Shown here piece by piece: positions 9,972 to 19,934 of a stretch of DNA of 64,000 bases. Source of the stretch: Diplonema papillatum (taxonomy: Eukaryota; Euglenozoa; Diplonemea; Diplonemida; Diplonemidae); the NCBI GenBank assembly GCA_030068145.1, contig JAPJBO010000393.1, forward strand, positions 17,501 through 81,500, given 5' to 3'. A program made the translations under genes and the position numbers. The notes under the pieces are model-generated. The model worked only from the letters and a program-made list of their open reading frames with translations. It ran no database searches and was not told the origin of the DNA. Numbering within the stretch: position 1 is the stretch's first letter; each line of letters begins with the position of its first letter.

Positions 9972-12900
9972 ATGGCGACCCCCATGCACATCCAAGCGGG
10001 GGGCCGGCTGGGCCGCCGGAGGAACGGCGGAAACAACAACAACAAGGGGAGGCGCGGCAAGCAGGCGGCGACGGGCGGCGCGACGCCGACGCTGCCGGAG
10101 ATCGGGCTCGGCAGGCAGACAGCGCACGCGGGCGGGGGAGGTGCGGGGGACGACGGCGTCCCGGGCACGCCCGGGCACCCTTCGGCGGGCAAGCCCGGGA
10201 CGTTGGCCGCGCTGCTGCGCGAGCAGCAGCTCCAGCTGACCGCTCGGAACTTCCCGGCGGCGGCGGGGAAGGACGGCGGCGGCTACGGGCGCGCGTTCCT
10301 TTGCCTCGTCAACAGGCTGAGGCAACCGGGCGACCGGCCAACCCGCCGCAGGTCCGACAGCACGGGAGCCGGAGCTCACCGCGGCGGGTCGACGGACGCC
10401 CTCGCCCTCAGCGTCGTCGGCAGCGGTTGCAGCGACTCATCCCTTACCCCCGTCGCCGACGTTGCGCCGCCGCCGCCAAACCCGACCAAACTCCCGTCCC
10501 TCGACGGCCCCAAGCCCCGGCGCACCCCCTCCCTCCCTTCCCCCGAGCCGTCCCAAGCCGCCAAGCCGGCCGCGGCGGCAACCCCGACGGCAGCGGGGGG
10601 AGCGAAAAAATCATCAGCGAGACCGGCGCCGACGGCAACCGCCGCCACCACCACCCCTCGAGACGCCGGGAAAAAACGGCCCCGCCAGCTGCTGGCGGAT
10701 GCCGGGCCGAGCGAAACCGACCCGCCCACCGTGTACGTGAGGTACCACGCGGACCACCCCGCGTCGCAGGCGCCCTCCAAGCTGCAGGGTGGCGGCGGGG
10801 GAGGGGGCGGCGTTTGGCAGCGGGGCGACGGGACGGCGGAGGAAGACGCGGGAACGGGCGCCGCCGGGCAGCGGAAATCGTCGCGAAGCGGCGCGCAAGC
10901 GGGGGAGGGGGCCGACCCGGGCGAGAGGGCCAGATCGGCGACTGCGAAGCGCCGCGCCACGAGCGACAAATCCGGCGACAAAACGTGCCGCAAAGCCAGC
11001 GACGCGGCCTGCGATAAAGCTTGCCGCAAAGCGAGCGAAAAAGCGGGCGACAAAACTTGCCGCAAAGCCAGCGACGCTGCTTGCGACAAAGCTTGCCGCA
11101 AAGAGAGCGAAACAGCGGGCGACAAAACTTGCCGCAAAGCCAGCGACGCGGCTTGCGATAAAGCTTGCCGCAAAGAGAGCGAAACAGCGGGCGACAAAAC
11201 TTGCCGCAAAGCTAGCGACGCGGCTTGCGATAAAGCTTGCCGCAAAGCGAGCGAAAAAGCGGGCGACAAAGCGTCGAAGAGCCCCGCGTATCCTTCGCCT
11301 GCCAGAGCAGGCAAGGGCCCGCACCTGGCCCCGCCGCCGAAGTCGAAGTTCATGACCGCGGTCGGGTTCGGCAGCGGGAACACGTCCGTCGCGCGCACGC
11401 TCGCGACGAAGCAGAAGATGCACGGGCTGCTCCGCGTGTCCCCGCGCAACCAGGCGAAGCATGCCTGCGTGGCGGCCGGCGCCGCGGCGCTGATGCGCGC
11501 CGTCGTGGATACCGCGCCGCTGGTGGTCGAGCTGAAGTACCTGGTGAAGACCGCGGCGGGATCCGCGGAATCGTCGATCTCTGGCGGGATGGCGCTGGCC
11601 CTGGGAGTGGACCGGCAGCGGGTGCTGGTGAAGGCGATCTCGATGCTCGACGCCGCACTTTCCGCGGATGCCGCGCGGGCGCTGGACACCGCGCTGTCCA
11701 TAGCAGAGGGCACCAACGCAGCGGCGGACTTGCAGAACTTGCTGGAGAACTTCGTGTCGGGGGTCTCGTTTCACGCGACTCGCGCGAAGCTGCTCGACTT
11801 CTACAAAAACCTCCGCCGGCTCTGGCTCGACAAACCGGGCGACATCCTAACCGAGCTATACGCGAACCTAAGAACCCCGGAGGACGAATCGCCGATCAAA
11901 AAGTACCGCCTCTTCGACTACATCACCGCGCGCATGGAAGCCAAAGCCGCCGCCGCGCCGCCGTCCGCCGACCAGGCCGCCCCGCCGGCTCCCCTCCAGC
12001 TGCTCGTCCTCTTCCTGTACACGCTCGACGGGCCGGACATCGACCGCCTGATGCTGTTCTCCGACGCCCCGCCCCTCGGTTACTACAAAACGGATCCGAC
12101 CGTCTGGAAGACGTACACCGACGCGTACACCGACTCTGGTGTTCGCAACCCGGACATCTACTACGAGATCGGAATCGCGCTGCGGGCGTTCGCCGAGAAC
12201 CCGGACCTGAGCGGCCGGGCCGCGGGGAAGGTGGGGAAGTGGATCAAGATGATCGGGCTGCTGATGGGGGTGCGGCTGAAGCGGGATCGGGCTGGCCCCG
12301 GCTTGTACTACAGGGGAATGTGCGGGGACGCCGTGCACGAGACGGCGGCGGGGCTGCAGGTCGGTGAGTGGGCGGGGTGGGCCGCGCCGAACAGCTGCAC
12401 CCCCCTGCGCTCGGCGTGCGACAACTTCCTGAAGACCGACGCGTCGGTGCTCTGGGAAGTCCGCAACAGCGGCGAGTTCATCGATATCGCGAAGTGGTCG
12501 AAGTACCCGGCCGAGGAGGAGGCCCTGTTCCCGCCGCTGACCATGCTCAAGGTCACGGCGGTCGACAAAAACGTGCCCCTGCGCGACGGGATCACCGGAA
12601 TCCGCGTCCGGTGCACGTCGGCCGGGCTCTTCGGCGCGCACGACCCGTGGCTGGGCAGCCCGGGCGACTACTGCGGGCCGTGGACCCGCCTCTGCCTCGA
12701 AGACGAGGAAGCCGCGCTCGTCCGTCTCCGGCACGTCATGGACTGCGCGAAGGCCGGGTACTCCACGGTCACGGTGCAGGTCTTCCCCGAAAACTCCACA
12801 AGCGGGCAGCTGCCGGGGCAGCAACCGAGCGACGCGCCGGTCGATTTCGTCAGGCTGTCGGGCCCAACCCCGGAGAACTCTGTCGGGTTGGCCGAGGGTG

Positions 12901-14543
12901 ACGGTCCTCCACGGAGAGCCAGCGTCGCGTTCGACGACAGTGTTTTCGACGGCGGAGCCGCGGGGGGTGCGCAGAAGGCGTGGCCTGCGTGGGTTGTAGG
13001 CGAGGTGCACTCGAGTCTGGACGTGAGCTCCGACGCGCTATCGGTGCTCCGTTCGAGGTTAGAGGGGCAGGGTGGCTCGCACGCCGTGATTCTCGGGGCG
13101 CACGGCATCGACGACGCGACGCCGTCGTTCGAGTGGTACGTTGCGGTCGGCGGGCCGCTGAAGGGCATCGACCTGGGGGTCGCGCGGAGCGCGCCGCTGC
13201 ACCCCGAAGCCGGCGGGTTCGACCCGCCGGCCTGCGCCCGCCTCCGGAAAAAAATTGCGCAGGCCCTCGCCTCCGCGAAGGGAGGGCAGCCCGCCGGCGT
13301 CTTCGGGTTCGCCGCGGGAGACCAGCTCCCGGGGAAAATGAGCGGGAACGCCGACGTGTTCCACCTGGTGTATCGCCGCGCCGAGCAGGCTACCCCTTCC
13401 GACTCCGGACCCCCCTGCGCCACGCTGTCTGTCACGGTGAACGACGACGTTCAGTCGTCGTTCACCGTGCCGTTGGACGGCGGCGGTCCTGGAGGAGCCG
13501 CCTTCTACCCGTTCTGCGGGCTGAAGCGGGTGGAGAGCTCCGCCCGCCTGCTGACCGCGGCGCAGGCCGCCGACCTGGCGCTGCGGCGCGTCGTGGTTGC
13601 GGAGGCGCGGGCCCGTGAGACCGCCGCGTCCGCCGAGGGGGCCGGGCGCGCGGCCGCGTGGTTCACCGCCGCCGGCATGCGCGAGGAGGCCGCCCGCGTG
13701 GTGGTGTGCAAGCGCGAGGTGGCAGACCTGCTCGAGATCAAGCTAGCAGCCACCCGCGACCGGCAGCAGCGCACGGCGCGCGACCTGCTGAACGTGTCGT
13801 CCTGGGAATGGGCCGGCCGCGAAGAAGTGCACCGAGGCGCCCTCGCGGCGCACGAACACGCGACACGCTGCGAGATGACGGCCGTTTGGTGCCGGCAGGT
13901 GCAAGCAGTCGCCGAAGCCTTGAGCTACCACTGGCCGCTTTCGGCACCCGAAGACCAGAGCCAAGCCTGCGTGGGGGGGTACCATTTGGGCGAAGTGCTC
14001 TGCGGGGGCTGGGCGGTGTCCTTCGCGCTGTGGGCGCGGTACGACTCCCTCGCGCAGACCCACTTTCTCCTCGAGCTGAACGACGCCGCCGACAACAAAA
14101 TAACGGTGAGAACCTGCATCGACGGCTACTGCAGCAAGACGACAACCGGGTGCTCCGTCGACATCAAGCAGCAGCGTGGAAAGTGCCCGCCGTTCCAGTC
14201 GTTCAATTTCTTCGAGGAAAACCAGTGGCAGCACGTCGCCGCCGTGTTCCACAAGAAAACGGTCTCCTTGTACCGCAACGGGGAGCTCCGAGAGATGTAC
14301 GAGCGACCGACCGACGTGTGCCCTGCGCGGCTCGCGCGCAAAGCGTGTGTGGCGGGTGGAACCGCCGCCGGGCTCAAGGACGTGCGCATCTACAACAGGC
14401 CGCTGCCCAAAGGCGACGTCAAGTATCTGTTCGACCACACTGCGCCCACCTCGCCACCCCGTCCGAAACTCTGCCTGCCGTCTACGTCTCGCCTTTCTGC
14501 GAGCATCAGTCAGCGCGCCGAAGAGAATGCAGCTTCAGGTTAA
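9972..14543 (+). CDS. Large protein with Lys/Cys repeats, ADP-ribosyltransferase domain and C-terminal LamG-like domain
   Basis: Single open frame of 1523 aa, strongly GC-rich; the start ATG has the same context as the upstream echo. Residues 1-330 are low-complexity (Gly, Arg, Pro, Ala). Residues ~331-433 are a 24-residue repeat (KTCRKASDAACDKACRKAS type). Residues ~440-760 are helical with no family recognised. Residues ~770-870 match arginine-specific mono-ADP-ribosyltransferases: GLYYRGM (Arg781), SCTPLRSA as the S-T-S-like strand, and YPAEEEALFPP with the E-x-E pair at 848/850, all three R-S-E elements. This family transfers ADP-ribose from NAD+ to a protein side chain. Residues ~1346-1490 look like a LamG/concanavalin-like fold (NQWQHVAAVFHKKTVSLYRNGE, LKDVRIYNRPL). 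No signal peptide or membrane segment is evident, so location is unknown. Substrate is unknown. Confidence 0.85.
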   Translation: MATPMHIQAGGRLGRRRNGGNNNNKGRRGKQAATGGATPTLPEIGLGRQTAHAGGGGAGDDGVPGTPGHPSAGKPGTLAALLREQQLQLTARNFPAAAGKDGGGYGRAFLCLVNRLRQPGDRPTRRRSDSTGAGAHRGGSTDALALSVVGSGCSDSSLTPVADVAPPPPNPTKLPSLDGPKPRRTPSLPSPEPSQAAKPAAAATPTAAGGAKKSSARPAPTATAATTTPRDAGKKRPRQLLADAGPSETDPPTVYVRYHADHPASQAPSKLQGGGGGGGGVWQRGDGTAEEDAGTGAAGQRKSSRSGAQAGEGADPGERARSATAKRRATSDKSGDKTCRKASDAACDKACRKASEKAGDKTCRKASDAACDKACRKESETAGDKTCRKASDAACDKACRKESETAGDKTCRKASDAACDKACRKASEKAGDKASKSPAYPSPARAGKGPHLAPPPKSKFMTAVGFGSGNTSVARTLATKQKMHGLLRVSPRNQAKHACVAAGAAALMRAVVDTAPLVVELKYLVKTAAGSAESSISGGMALALGVDRQRVLVKAISMLDAALSADAARALDTALSIAEGTNAAADLQNLLENFVSGVSFHATRAKLLDFYKNLRRLWLDKPGDILTELYANLRTPEDESPIKKYRLFDYITARMEAKAAAAPPSADQAAPPAPLQLLVLFLYTLDGPDIDRLMLFSDAPPLGYYKTDPTVWKTYTDAYTDSGVRNPDIYYEIGIALRAFAENPDLSGRAAGKVGKWIKMIGLLMGVRLKRDRAGPGLYYRGMCGDAVHETAAGLQVGEWAGWAAPNSCTPLRSACDNFLKTDASVLWEVRNSGEFIDIAKWSKYPAEEEALFPPLTMLKVTAVDKNVPLRDGITGIRVRCTSAGLFGAHDPWLGSPGDYCGPWTRLCLEDEEAALVRLRHVMDCAKAGYSTVTVQVFPENSTSGQLPGQQPSDAPVDFVRLSGPTPENSVGLAEGDGPPRRASVAFDDSVFDGGAAGGAQKAWPAWVVGEVHSSLDVSSDALSVLRSRLEGQGGSHAVILGAHGIDDATPSFEWYVAVGGPLKGIDLGVARSAPLHPEAGGFDPPACARLRKKIAQALASAKGGQPAGVFGFAAGDQLPGKMSGNADVFHLVYRRAEQATPSDSGPPCATLSVTVNDDVQSSFTVPLDGGGPGGAAFYPFCGLKRVESSARLLTAAQAADLALRRVVVAEARARETAASAEGAGRAAAWFTAAGMREEAARVVVCKREVADLLEIKLAATRDRQQRTARDLLNVSSWEWAGREEVHRGALAAHEHATRCEMTAVWCRQVQAVAEALSYHWPLSAPEDQSQACVGGYHLGEVLCGGWAVSFALWARYDSLAQTHFLLELNDAADNKITVRTCIDGYCSKTTTGCSVDIKQQRGKCPPFQSFNFFEENQWQHVAAVFHKKTVSLYRNGELREMYERPTDVCPARLARKACVAGGTAAGLKDVRIYNRPLPKGDVKYLFDHTAPTSPPRPKLCLPSTSRLSASISQRAEENAASG

Positions 14544-14596
14544 GCACGATGTGTCTAGTCGGACGCTTGCACGACAAGGCTGTGTCAGCGCGTGAC

Positions 14597-15470
14597 AGCC
14601 GTGTTTCAGAAGAAAACGTACCGCAACGGAGAGTTCTCCGTGAGAAGTTCGAGCGACCGACCGACGTGCCCTGCGCGGCTCGCGCAAAGCGTGCGTGTGG
14701 GCGGGTGGAACCGCCGCCGGCCTCAAGGATGTGCGCATCTACAACAGGCCGCTGCCCAAAGGCGACGCCAAGTATCTGTTCGACCACACTGCGCCCACCT
14801 CGCCGCCCCGTCCGAAACTCTGCCTGCCGCCTACGTCTCGCCTTGCCGCGAGCATCAAGCAGCGCGCCGAAGAGAATGCAGCTTCAGGTTAAGGACGATG
14901 TGTCCAGTCTGACACTTGCACGACAAGGCTGTGTCAGCACGTGGTTGCCGTGTTTCACAAGAAACCAGTCTCCTTAACGGGGTACTCCGGATGATGTGCA
15001 AGCGACCGGGCAATGTGTGTCCTGCGCGGCTCGTGCAAAGCTCGTGTCGCCGGCCCCAAGGACGTGCGCATCTACAACAGGCCGCCGCTGAAAGGCGACG
15101 TCAAGCACCTGTTCTGCGCCCACCTCGCCGCCCCATCCGAGACTCAGCTTGCCGTCTACGTCTCGCCTTGCCGCGACCATCAAGCAGCGCGCTGAAGAGA
15201 CGGCAGGTTAAGCACGAGTCGTCAGTCCGACAATTGCATGACAAGGCTGTGTCGGCAGATGCTGTTCACGCGACCAGGCAACGTGTGTCCTGCAAGGCTC
15301 GCGCGAAAGGCTTTCGTGGTTGGTGGCACCGCCGCCGACCTCAAGGACGTGCACATCTACTAAAACCGCCGCCCAAAGGCGACGTGAGTATCTGTTCGAC
15401 CACCCTGCGCTCACCCCGTCGTCCCGTCCGAAGCGCTACGTCTCGCCTACGTATCGCCTCAGCATCATAC
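14597..15470 (+). pseudogene. Three tandem 3'-end echoes of the ART-LamG gene
   Basis: The gene's last ~307 coding bases plus ~53 bases of 3' flank (14237-14596) are repeated three times: about 14597-14942, 14943-15261 and 15262-15470. Markers are GCCGTGTTTCA, CGTGCGCATCTACAACAGGC, GACGTCAAGTATCTGTTC and ACGACAAGGCTGTGTCAGC. Unit length falls with distance from the gene (360, 346, 319, about 209 bp) and later copies carry frameshifts and deletions. They are non-functional terminal fragments, not further genes. Confidence 0.9.
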
Positions 15471-15514
15471 CCATTTTTTTTTTTGGGACCGCGCAAGTGG
15501 CGAGCTCTGGGGCT

Positions 15515-15745
15515 CTGTGATGGCTGAGCACAACACGCAGAGCTGCATCCTCGTGTTGTAGCCGTGTTGTGCATAAGGCAGCGTGGGGGCCTGACCAACC
15601 TATCACTATCGGACCCTTTCGCGACCGTGGTTGGACAGTCGGGATTGCCGGATGCGGGTCCATCCATGCGGGTGCAAAGTAAAGGCAAAGCATGTGACCT
15701 GCCTGCCTGCGCCTGCTGTCTCCGGCTGCTTCGGCAGTTTGACAA
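15515..15745 (+). mobile_element. Element family P, copy 1 (left end lost)
   Basis: Shares GTAGCCGTGTTGTGCATAAG, GGTTGGACAGTCGGGATTGC and the right end GCCTGCTGTCTCCGGCTGCT followed by TCGGCAG with copies at 29342-29668, 42149-42348 and 62931-63255. The right end folds into CTGC-TTCG-GCAG, a stem capped by a TTCG loop. The interior has the same orientation as the 62.9-kb copy. The left terminal sequence is not recognisable. Confidence 0.7.
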
Positions 15746-15755
15746 TTACTATGCA

Positions 15756-16798
15756 TAACCGGCAGGCGCGTTGTTGCACACACATTATCAGATGCTGTCG
15801 ATGGTCACCAGTCCGCTGCTGTCAAAAAGAACCGACGCCCTTTGCGGGATTCGATGAGCGATGAGCAATCACTCGGACACCGTAAGTCATAATTTTGTTG
15901 CATTAGTGTGGTTGTCAGGCCTTCGATTACCCTGAGCAACGCACTATACCATCAGTCAGATCTCGGTTAATCCACGTCGTCAAGACCTGCCCGCCCCGTG
16001 CGAAAAGTGGCAGGCAGCATGCCGCTCCCGGAGTTCGTATCGGTTATTTCTTCGTCCCGCGTGTCCCTTTCCCCGAGAGAAGGAATGCCCCCGTTCCTTC
16101 CCCCTCGCCCCCTCCGTCTGGTAACGGCGCACCCGCTTGTTCGCATCCTCCCGACTTTTCAGTTTTGGAGGTGGTGCATGGCGCGGCTTCGGTTCTCTTT
16201 TGTTTTCTCCCGCAGCATCTTTTCCGCGTTCAGATTCAGGCGAAGCAGTTGATCGCGCAGCTTGCAAATCTAATTAAGACCGGATGCAGAGAAGAAGAAG
16301 AGCAAGTTCGCATCAAGCGACAAATGAATCAACAACTGCACAAGCGCAAAATCAGCATAAAAGGGCAGAAATGGAGCAAGAGCTTCTTCCGGCCCGCAGC
16401 GCCTCCGACAAAACGACCTCATTCTACAATGACCTACAATGACCTTACAATGACCTTACAATGACCAAAGTTACCAGAAAGGGCCCAGCTTGGACTCCGA
16501 GAGGACACTCAGAAGCACCTTGAAAAGGCCCGAAATGACCTCAAGGTAACCCACAACGGCCGCAATAGCACGGGGAGACCCTGTACTTCGGGAACTTCGG
16601 AAGGGGAGCTGCCAGTTGCTCCTGTGGTCTTTTGTCTGTGTTGCGCTTGATCAGCAGGTCGACCGAGTCGGAAGAGCTCGTCCAGAATCCTTCTTTCACC
16701 ACGTTCACGAACTACTCGCTCCCTCTTTCCCTAAATTGTCTCACCGCGCGATGTCAGGCTGAAAAGGCACGGGGAAAGGAAAAAGTGGCTTCTCTTGC
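15756..16798. other. Spacer before the transporter gene; one uncertain reading frame
   Basis: At 16228-16400 a + frame encodes a basic, helical stretch (LIAQLANLIKTGCREEEEQV, then KRQMNQQLHKRKIS) after a pyrimidine-rich CTCCCGCAG, so it could be an exon or fragment of a coiled-coil protein. It ends in a short repeat of TACAATGACCT at 16424-16464. No matching exon is found and no function is proposed. Confidence 0.3.
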
Positions 16799-17920
16799 AT
16801 GATAACGGCAGGCCCGCGGCCGCCCAAGGGGGTCGCCAGCGGCGTGGTGAGCGCGATAGTCGTCTGGTACGCGTGCTCGGTCGTGGGCAATGTGACCAGC
16901 AAGATGATCCTGCAGCGGTTCGACCACCCGGTGACGCTGATGATGGGGCCCATGCTCATCGGCGCGTGCTCCGTGCCGTTGATCGCCGCCCTCTTCCCCA
17001 AGAAGTGGGCGTCTTGGATACTCACGGGGAACTCCGTCAGCGGGGAATCTATGTTCCGCTACTCGGCGTCCTCTCTCTTCCACACAGCTTCCGAGCGCAA
17101 GATGTTGTGTTTCATCCTCGGGTTCTTTAATTTGGCCGCCGGATTGACACACCGGATGGCGTTGTCTTCCGTCCAGGTGTCCTTCGCGCATACGGTGAAG
17201 GCTATCCAGCCTTTGTATGCGTGTTTCTTCAGCTTCCTGACGTTCGGACGGTGTCCGACTGCTGCGTCGATCTTCTGTTTGACAGTTGTCATGTTTGGGG
17301 TGGTGATTAGTGTGTTCAACGAGGGTTCCGGGTCGTTCGCCGGCGTCGTCGCTTTGCAGGTGAGTGTGGCTTGCCTGAGCCTGAGTTCCGTCGTGCAGAA
17401 GCTGGTGCTCGCCGGGCTCGACAAGGCGGAGGTCTACTGCTTCATCACCGCCTCCGCGGCCATCATGAACTGCTTCCTGTGGCTCCTCGTCGACGCATAC
17501 ACACTTCTTTCGGCGGACTCTGCCTTCACGGGGTCGTTTCTATCCCTCGCTGCCTTGATCGCCGTCAATTCCGTCGCGTTGGCCCTGCAGCACTTCACCT
17601 CGCTCACCGCGCTGCAGCACTTGTCGCCGACGTCGCATTCAGTCGTCGCCTGCATGAAGCGCATCGTCATCATCACGATGTCGGACATCCTCCTTCACCA
17701 TCGGATGAACCCTGTCACTGCTGTGGGAGCCTCGCTCGCCGTCCTCGGGGCCACGGCGTACGAACGGACCGCCAAACAGCAGCGGAAGGCGATCGACCTC
17801 GAGCACAAGGCCGAGAAGGACGGCATGTCGCCGACCCACCACCGCCACGAGCCCGCGCCGCACGCTTTCTTTCAGTACCTGATGTCGGCTGGCTCGCGGA
17901 GGGAAGCGCTGGTCGTGTAG
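16799..17920 (+). CDS. Triose-phosphate/nucleotide-sugar transporter family protein (DMT superfamily)
   Basis: Intronless, 373 aa, about the usual size for the TPT/NST branch of the drug/metabolite transporters. These are ten-helix antiporters of Golgi, ER or plastid membranes that exchange phosphorylated sugars or nucleotide sugars. Hydrophobic helices cover residues ~14-315. Family-like features are NVTSKMIL in helix 1, SFAHTVKAIQPLYACFFSFL (cf. the SFTHVVKA...P signature) at ~residues 123-142, SSVVQKLVL, and the end segment ISVFNEGSGS. The tail from ~320 is charged (KQQRKAIDLEHK). Substrate and membrane cannot be read from sequence. The ATG at 16799 gives a full first helix; there is no obvious cleavable targeting peptide. 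Downstream lie several partial copies of the 3' end. Confidence 0.88.
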   Translation: MITAGPRPPKGVASGVVSAIVVWYACSVVGNVTSKMILQRFDHPVTLMMGPMLIGACSVPLIAALFPKKWASWILTGNSVSGESMFRYSASSLFHTASERKMLCFILGFFNLAAGLTHRMALSSVQVSFAHTVKAIQPLYACFFSFLTFGRCPTAASIFCLTVVMFGVVISVFNEGSGSFAGVVALQVSVACLSLSSVVQKLVLAGLDKAEVYCFITASAAIMNCFLWLLVDAYTLLSADSAFTGSFLSLAALIAVNSVALALQHFTSLTALQHLSPTSHSVVACMKRIVIITMSDILLHHRMNPVTAVGASLAVLGATAYERTAKQQRKAIDLEHKAEKDGMSPTHHRHEPAPHAFFQYLMSAGSRREALVV

Positions 17921-17945
17921 ACACGTGAGGTTCCTGGCACACTGG

Positions 17946-18500
17946 CCGCCGCACGCTTTCTTTCAGTACGGCTGGCTCGCGGAGGGAAGCGCTTGTCGTG
18001 TGACACGTGAGGTTACTGGCACACTGGCCGCCGCACGCTTTCTTTCAGTACGGCTGGCTCGCGGAGGGAAGCACTTGTCGTGCAAACAAGCCAGGTTTCC
18101 GGCATACTGAAGCTACGTGCAATGCCACTTGTTGACAACGTCGCATTCAATCGTTGCCTGCATGAAGCGAATCGTCATCACGATGTCGGACATCTTCCTC
18201 CACCATCGGATGAACCCTGTCACCCACCTGATGTCGTCTGGCTCGCGGGGAAGCGCTTGCCGTGTGTAACAAGTGCGAAAGGACAGCAGCGGAAGGCGAT
18301 CGACTTCGAGCACGAGGCCGCGAAGAACGGCATGTCGACCCACCTCCGCCACGAGCCCGCGCCGGACGCTTTCTTTCAGCACCCGATGTCGTCTGGCGGT
18401 TCACGGAGGGAAGCGCTTGTCGTGTAGACAAGCCAGGTTCCCGGCACACTGAAGGCTCGTGCAATGCCACTTGTTGACGACGTTGGACCCAGTCGTCGTT
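17946..18500 (+). pseudogene. 3'-end echoes of the transporter gene
   Basis: Two short copies (about 17946-18022 and 18030-18108; marker CCGCACGCTTTCTTTCAGTA and GCGGAGGGAAGC) are followed by a longer one at about 18121-18468. The longer copy repeats the region from CGTCGCATTCAATCGTTGCC to the stop and 3' flank with internal deletions. A remnant follows at 18470-18500. Another isolated remnant lies at 19247-19335 (CGCCACGAGCCTGCGCCGCA). The 3' flank motif CCAGGTTCCCGGCACACTGA is carried along. All are fragments. Confidence 0.88.
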
Positions 18501-18647
18501 GATGAAGCGGAATGCCATCATCACGGTTCCCGCACCATCGACCGCCTCTGTCATCCGTCCGTCCAGCCGCAAAACGAGGGCGTGTGGATCCTCTCGCTCG
18601 TCTCTCTCCCTCTCTTGGAATGTCAGCGCGGTGCGGACGAGAACATA

Positions 18648-19110
18648 TACAGGTGGGTGGGAAGAGGTCCTGGGACTGCTGAGGCAAGCCTCCTACCCGC
18701 CTCACAGCTTCCAGGCCAAGGAAAACGAGGGCGTGTGGATCCTACCTCGCTCGTCTCTCTCCCTCTCTCGGAATGTCAGCGCGGTAGCGTAGGCGGGTAG
18801 GAGGCTTGCCTCAGCAGTCCCAGGGCCTCTTCCCACCCACCTATAACGCTACGGCGCTGACATTCCGAGAGACGAACGAGGTGGGATCCACACGCCCTCG
18901 TTTTCCTTGGCCTGGAAGCTGTGAGGCGGGTAGGAAGCTTGCCTCAGCAGTCCCAGGGCCTCTTCACACACTCACAGCTTCCAGGCCAAGGAAAACGAGG
19001 GCGTGTAGATCCCACCTCGTTCGTCTCTCTCTCTACAGGTGGGTGGAAGAGGCCCTGGGACTGCTGAGGCAAGCCTCCTACCCGCCTCACAGCTTCCAGG
19101 CCAAGGAAGA
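18648..19110. repeat. Exon-like sequence in inverted and direct repeats
   Basis: A segment (GACTGCTGAGGCAAGCCTCC, TCACAGCTTCCAGGCCAAGG, GAGGGCGTGTGGATCC) occurs forward at 18650-18791. It is inverted at 18792-18843 and 18847-18970, and forward again at 18972-19020 and 19039-19110. The 130-bp arms form a near-palindrome. At 19039 the segment follows CTCTCTCTCTACAG and reads in frame as WVEEALGLLRQASYPPHSFQ to a TGA at about 19126, like a terminal exon behind a 3' splice site. The parent gene is not in the window. Confidence 0.6.
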
Positions 19111-19744
19111 GAACTATACCTTTTGACTCGTTTTTGATGTGTTCTCTCTCTATGCAGATTATCGCCACAGATTCTTTGCATTCTAATCCAAAACACACTC
19201 TCTCTCTCTCGATTGCGGCCGCCTTGGGTGACATTCTGCGAACTCGCAACCGCCACGAGCCTGCGCCGCACGCTTTCTTTCAGTGCCTGATGCGTTCTGG
19301 CGGCTCACGGGGGGAAATGCTTTGTCGTGCGGCGGAGTTATTGGCAGACAGGGGAAAGCGGAAATACGCGTGCATGTCCCCATTGCCGGCGCCTTCGATG
19401 CCTTCATTGTCTTCGACTACCCACTCAAGCACCCTCGTACCTGTGCTTTGGTGCCTGGGCCCGGCGTAGAATGCCAACTGGATGGGGGGAGGGCTCGGAC
19501 AGAAATGTTCTAGCAAAGAGTACGTTGTTGTGCATATGCGGGAGTGTGCGACCTATACCCTCCAGAACCAGTATTCTGAGGCCTGAATTGCATCCGGGAA
19601 GCCTTCTTCTGATCATAAAACCTTGTTTTCTCGCCAGAAAAGCCAGCGGAACGCGAGAAAGTCGGCATTTCACCATCTTGTCGTCGACGTTGAGCTGGCA
19701 CCGCGCGCATTCGTTCAGCGGTAGACTTCCCGACCCCGCTGTTT

Positions 19745-19920
19745 TTTTAGTACTAACAATCTTGTGGGTTGCCCTTCAATGTATTGTGCAGGCTAAAAAG
19801 ACGTAGGCAGCGTGTTTTGGTGGTTGATCAGAATTCCTTACCTGAATACACACAGGGTAAATACAAGTGGGAAAACGATCAACCGGCACGCACAAACAAA
19901 ACGAAGCGCCTGTCTTTTTT
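19745..19920 (+). repeat. Interspersed repeat family A, full copy
   Basis: About 175 bp from TTTAGTACTAACAATCTTG to GCGCCTGTCTTTTTT. Other copies: 22261-22706 (three in tandem), 33526-33686, 45778-45952 (reverse), 51592-51775, and rearranged pieces at 23080-23225 and 61450-61555. No inverted ends are seen. It is directly followed by a family B MITE. Confidence 0.75.
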
Positions 19921-19934
19921 ACTTCAGCTTGGAA

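Noticed and set aside
10376..11774. Long - strand frames opposite the Lys/Cys repeat
   Set aside because: Shadow frames of a repeat that lacks stops; the + frame continues into recognisable ART and LamG domains.
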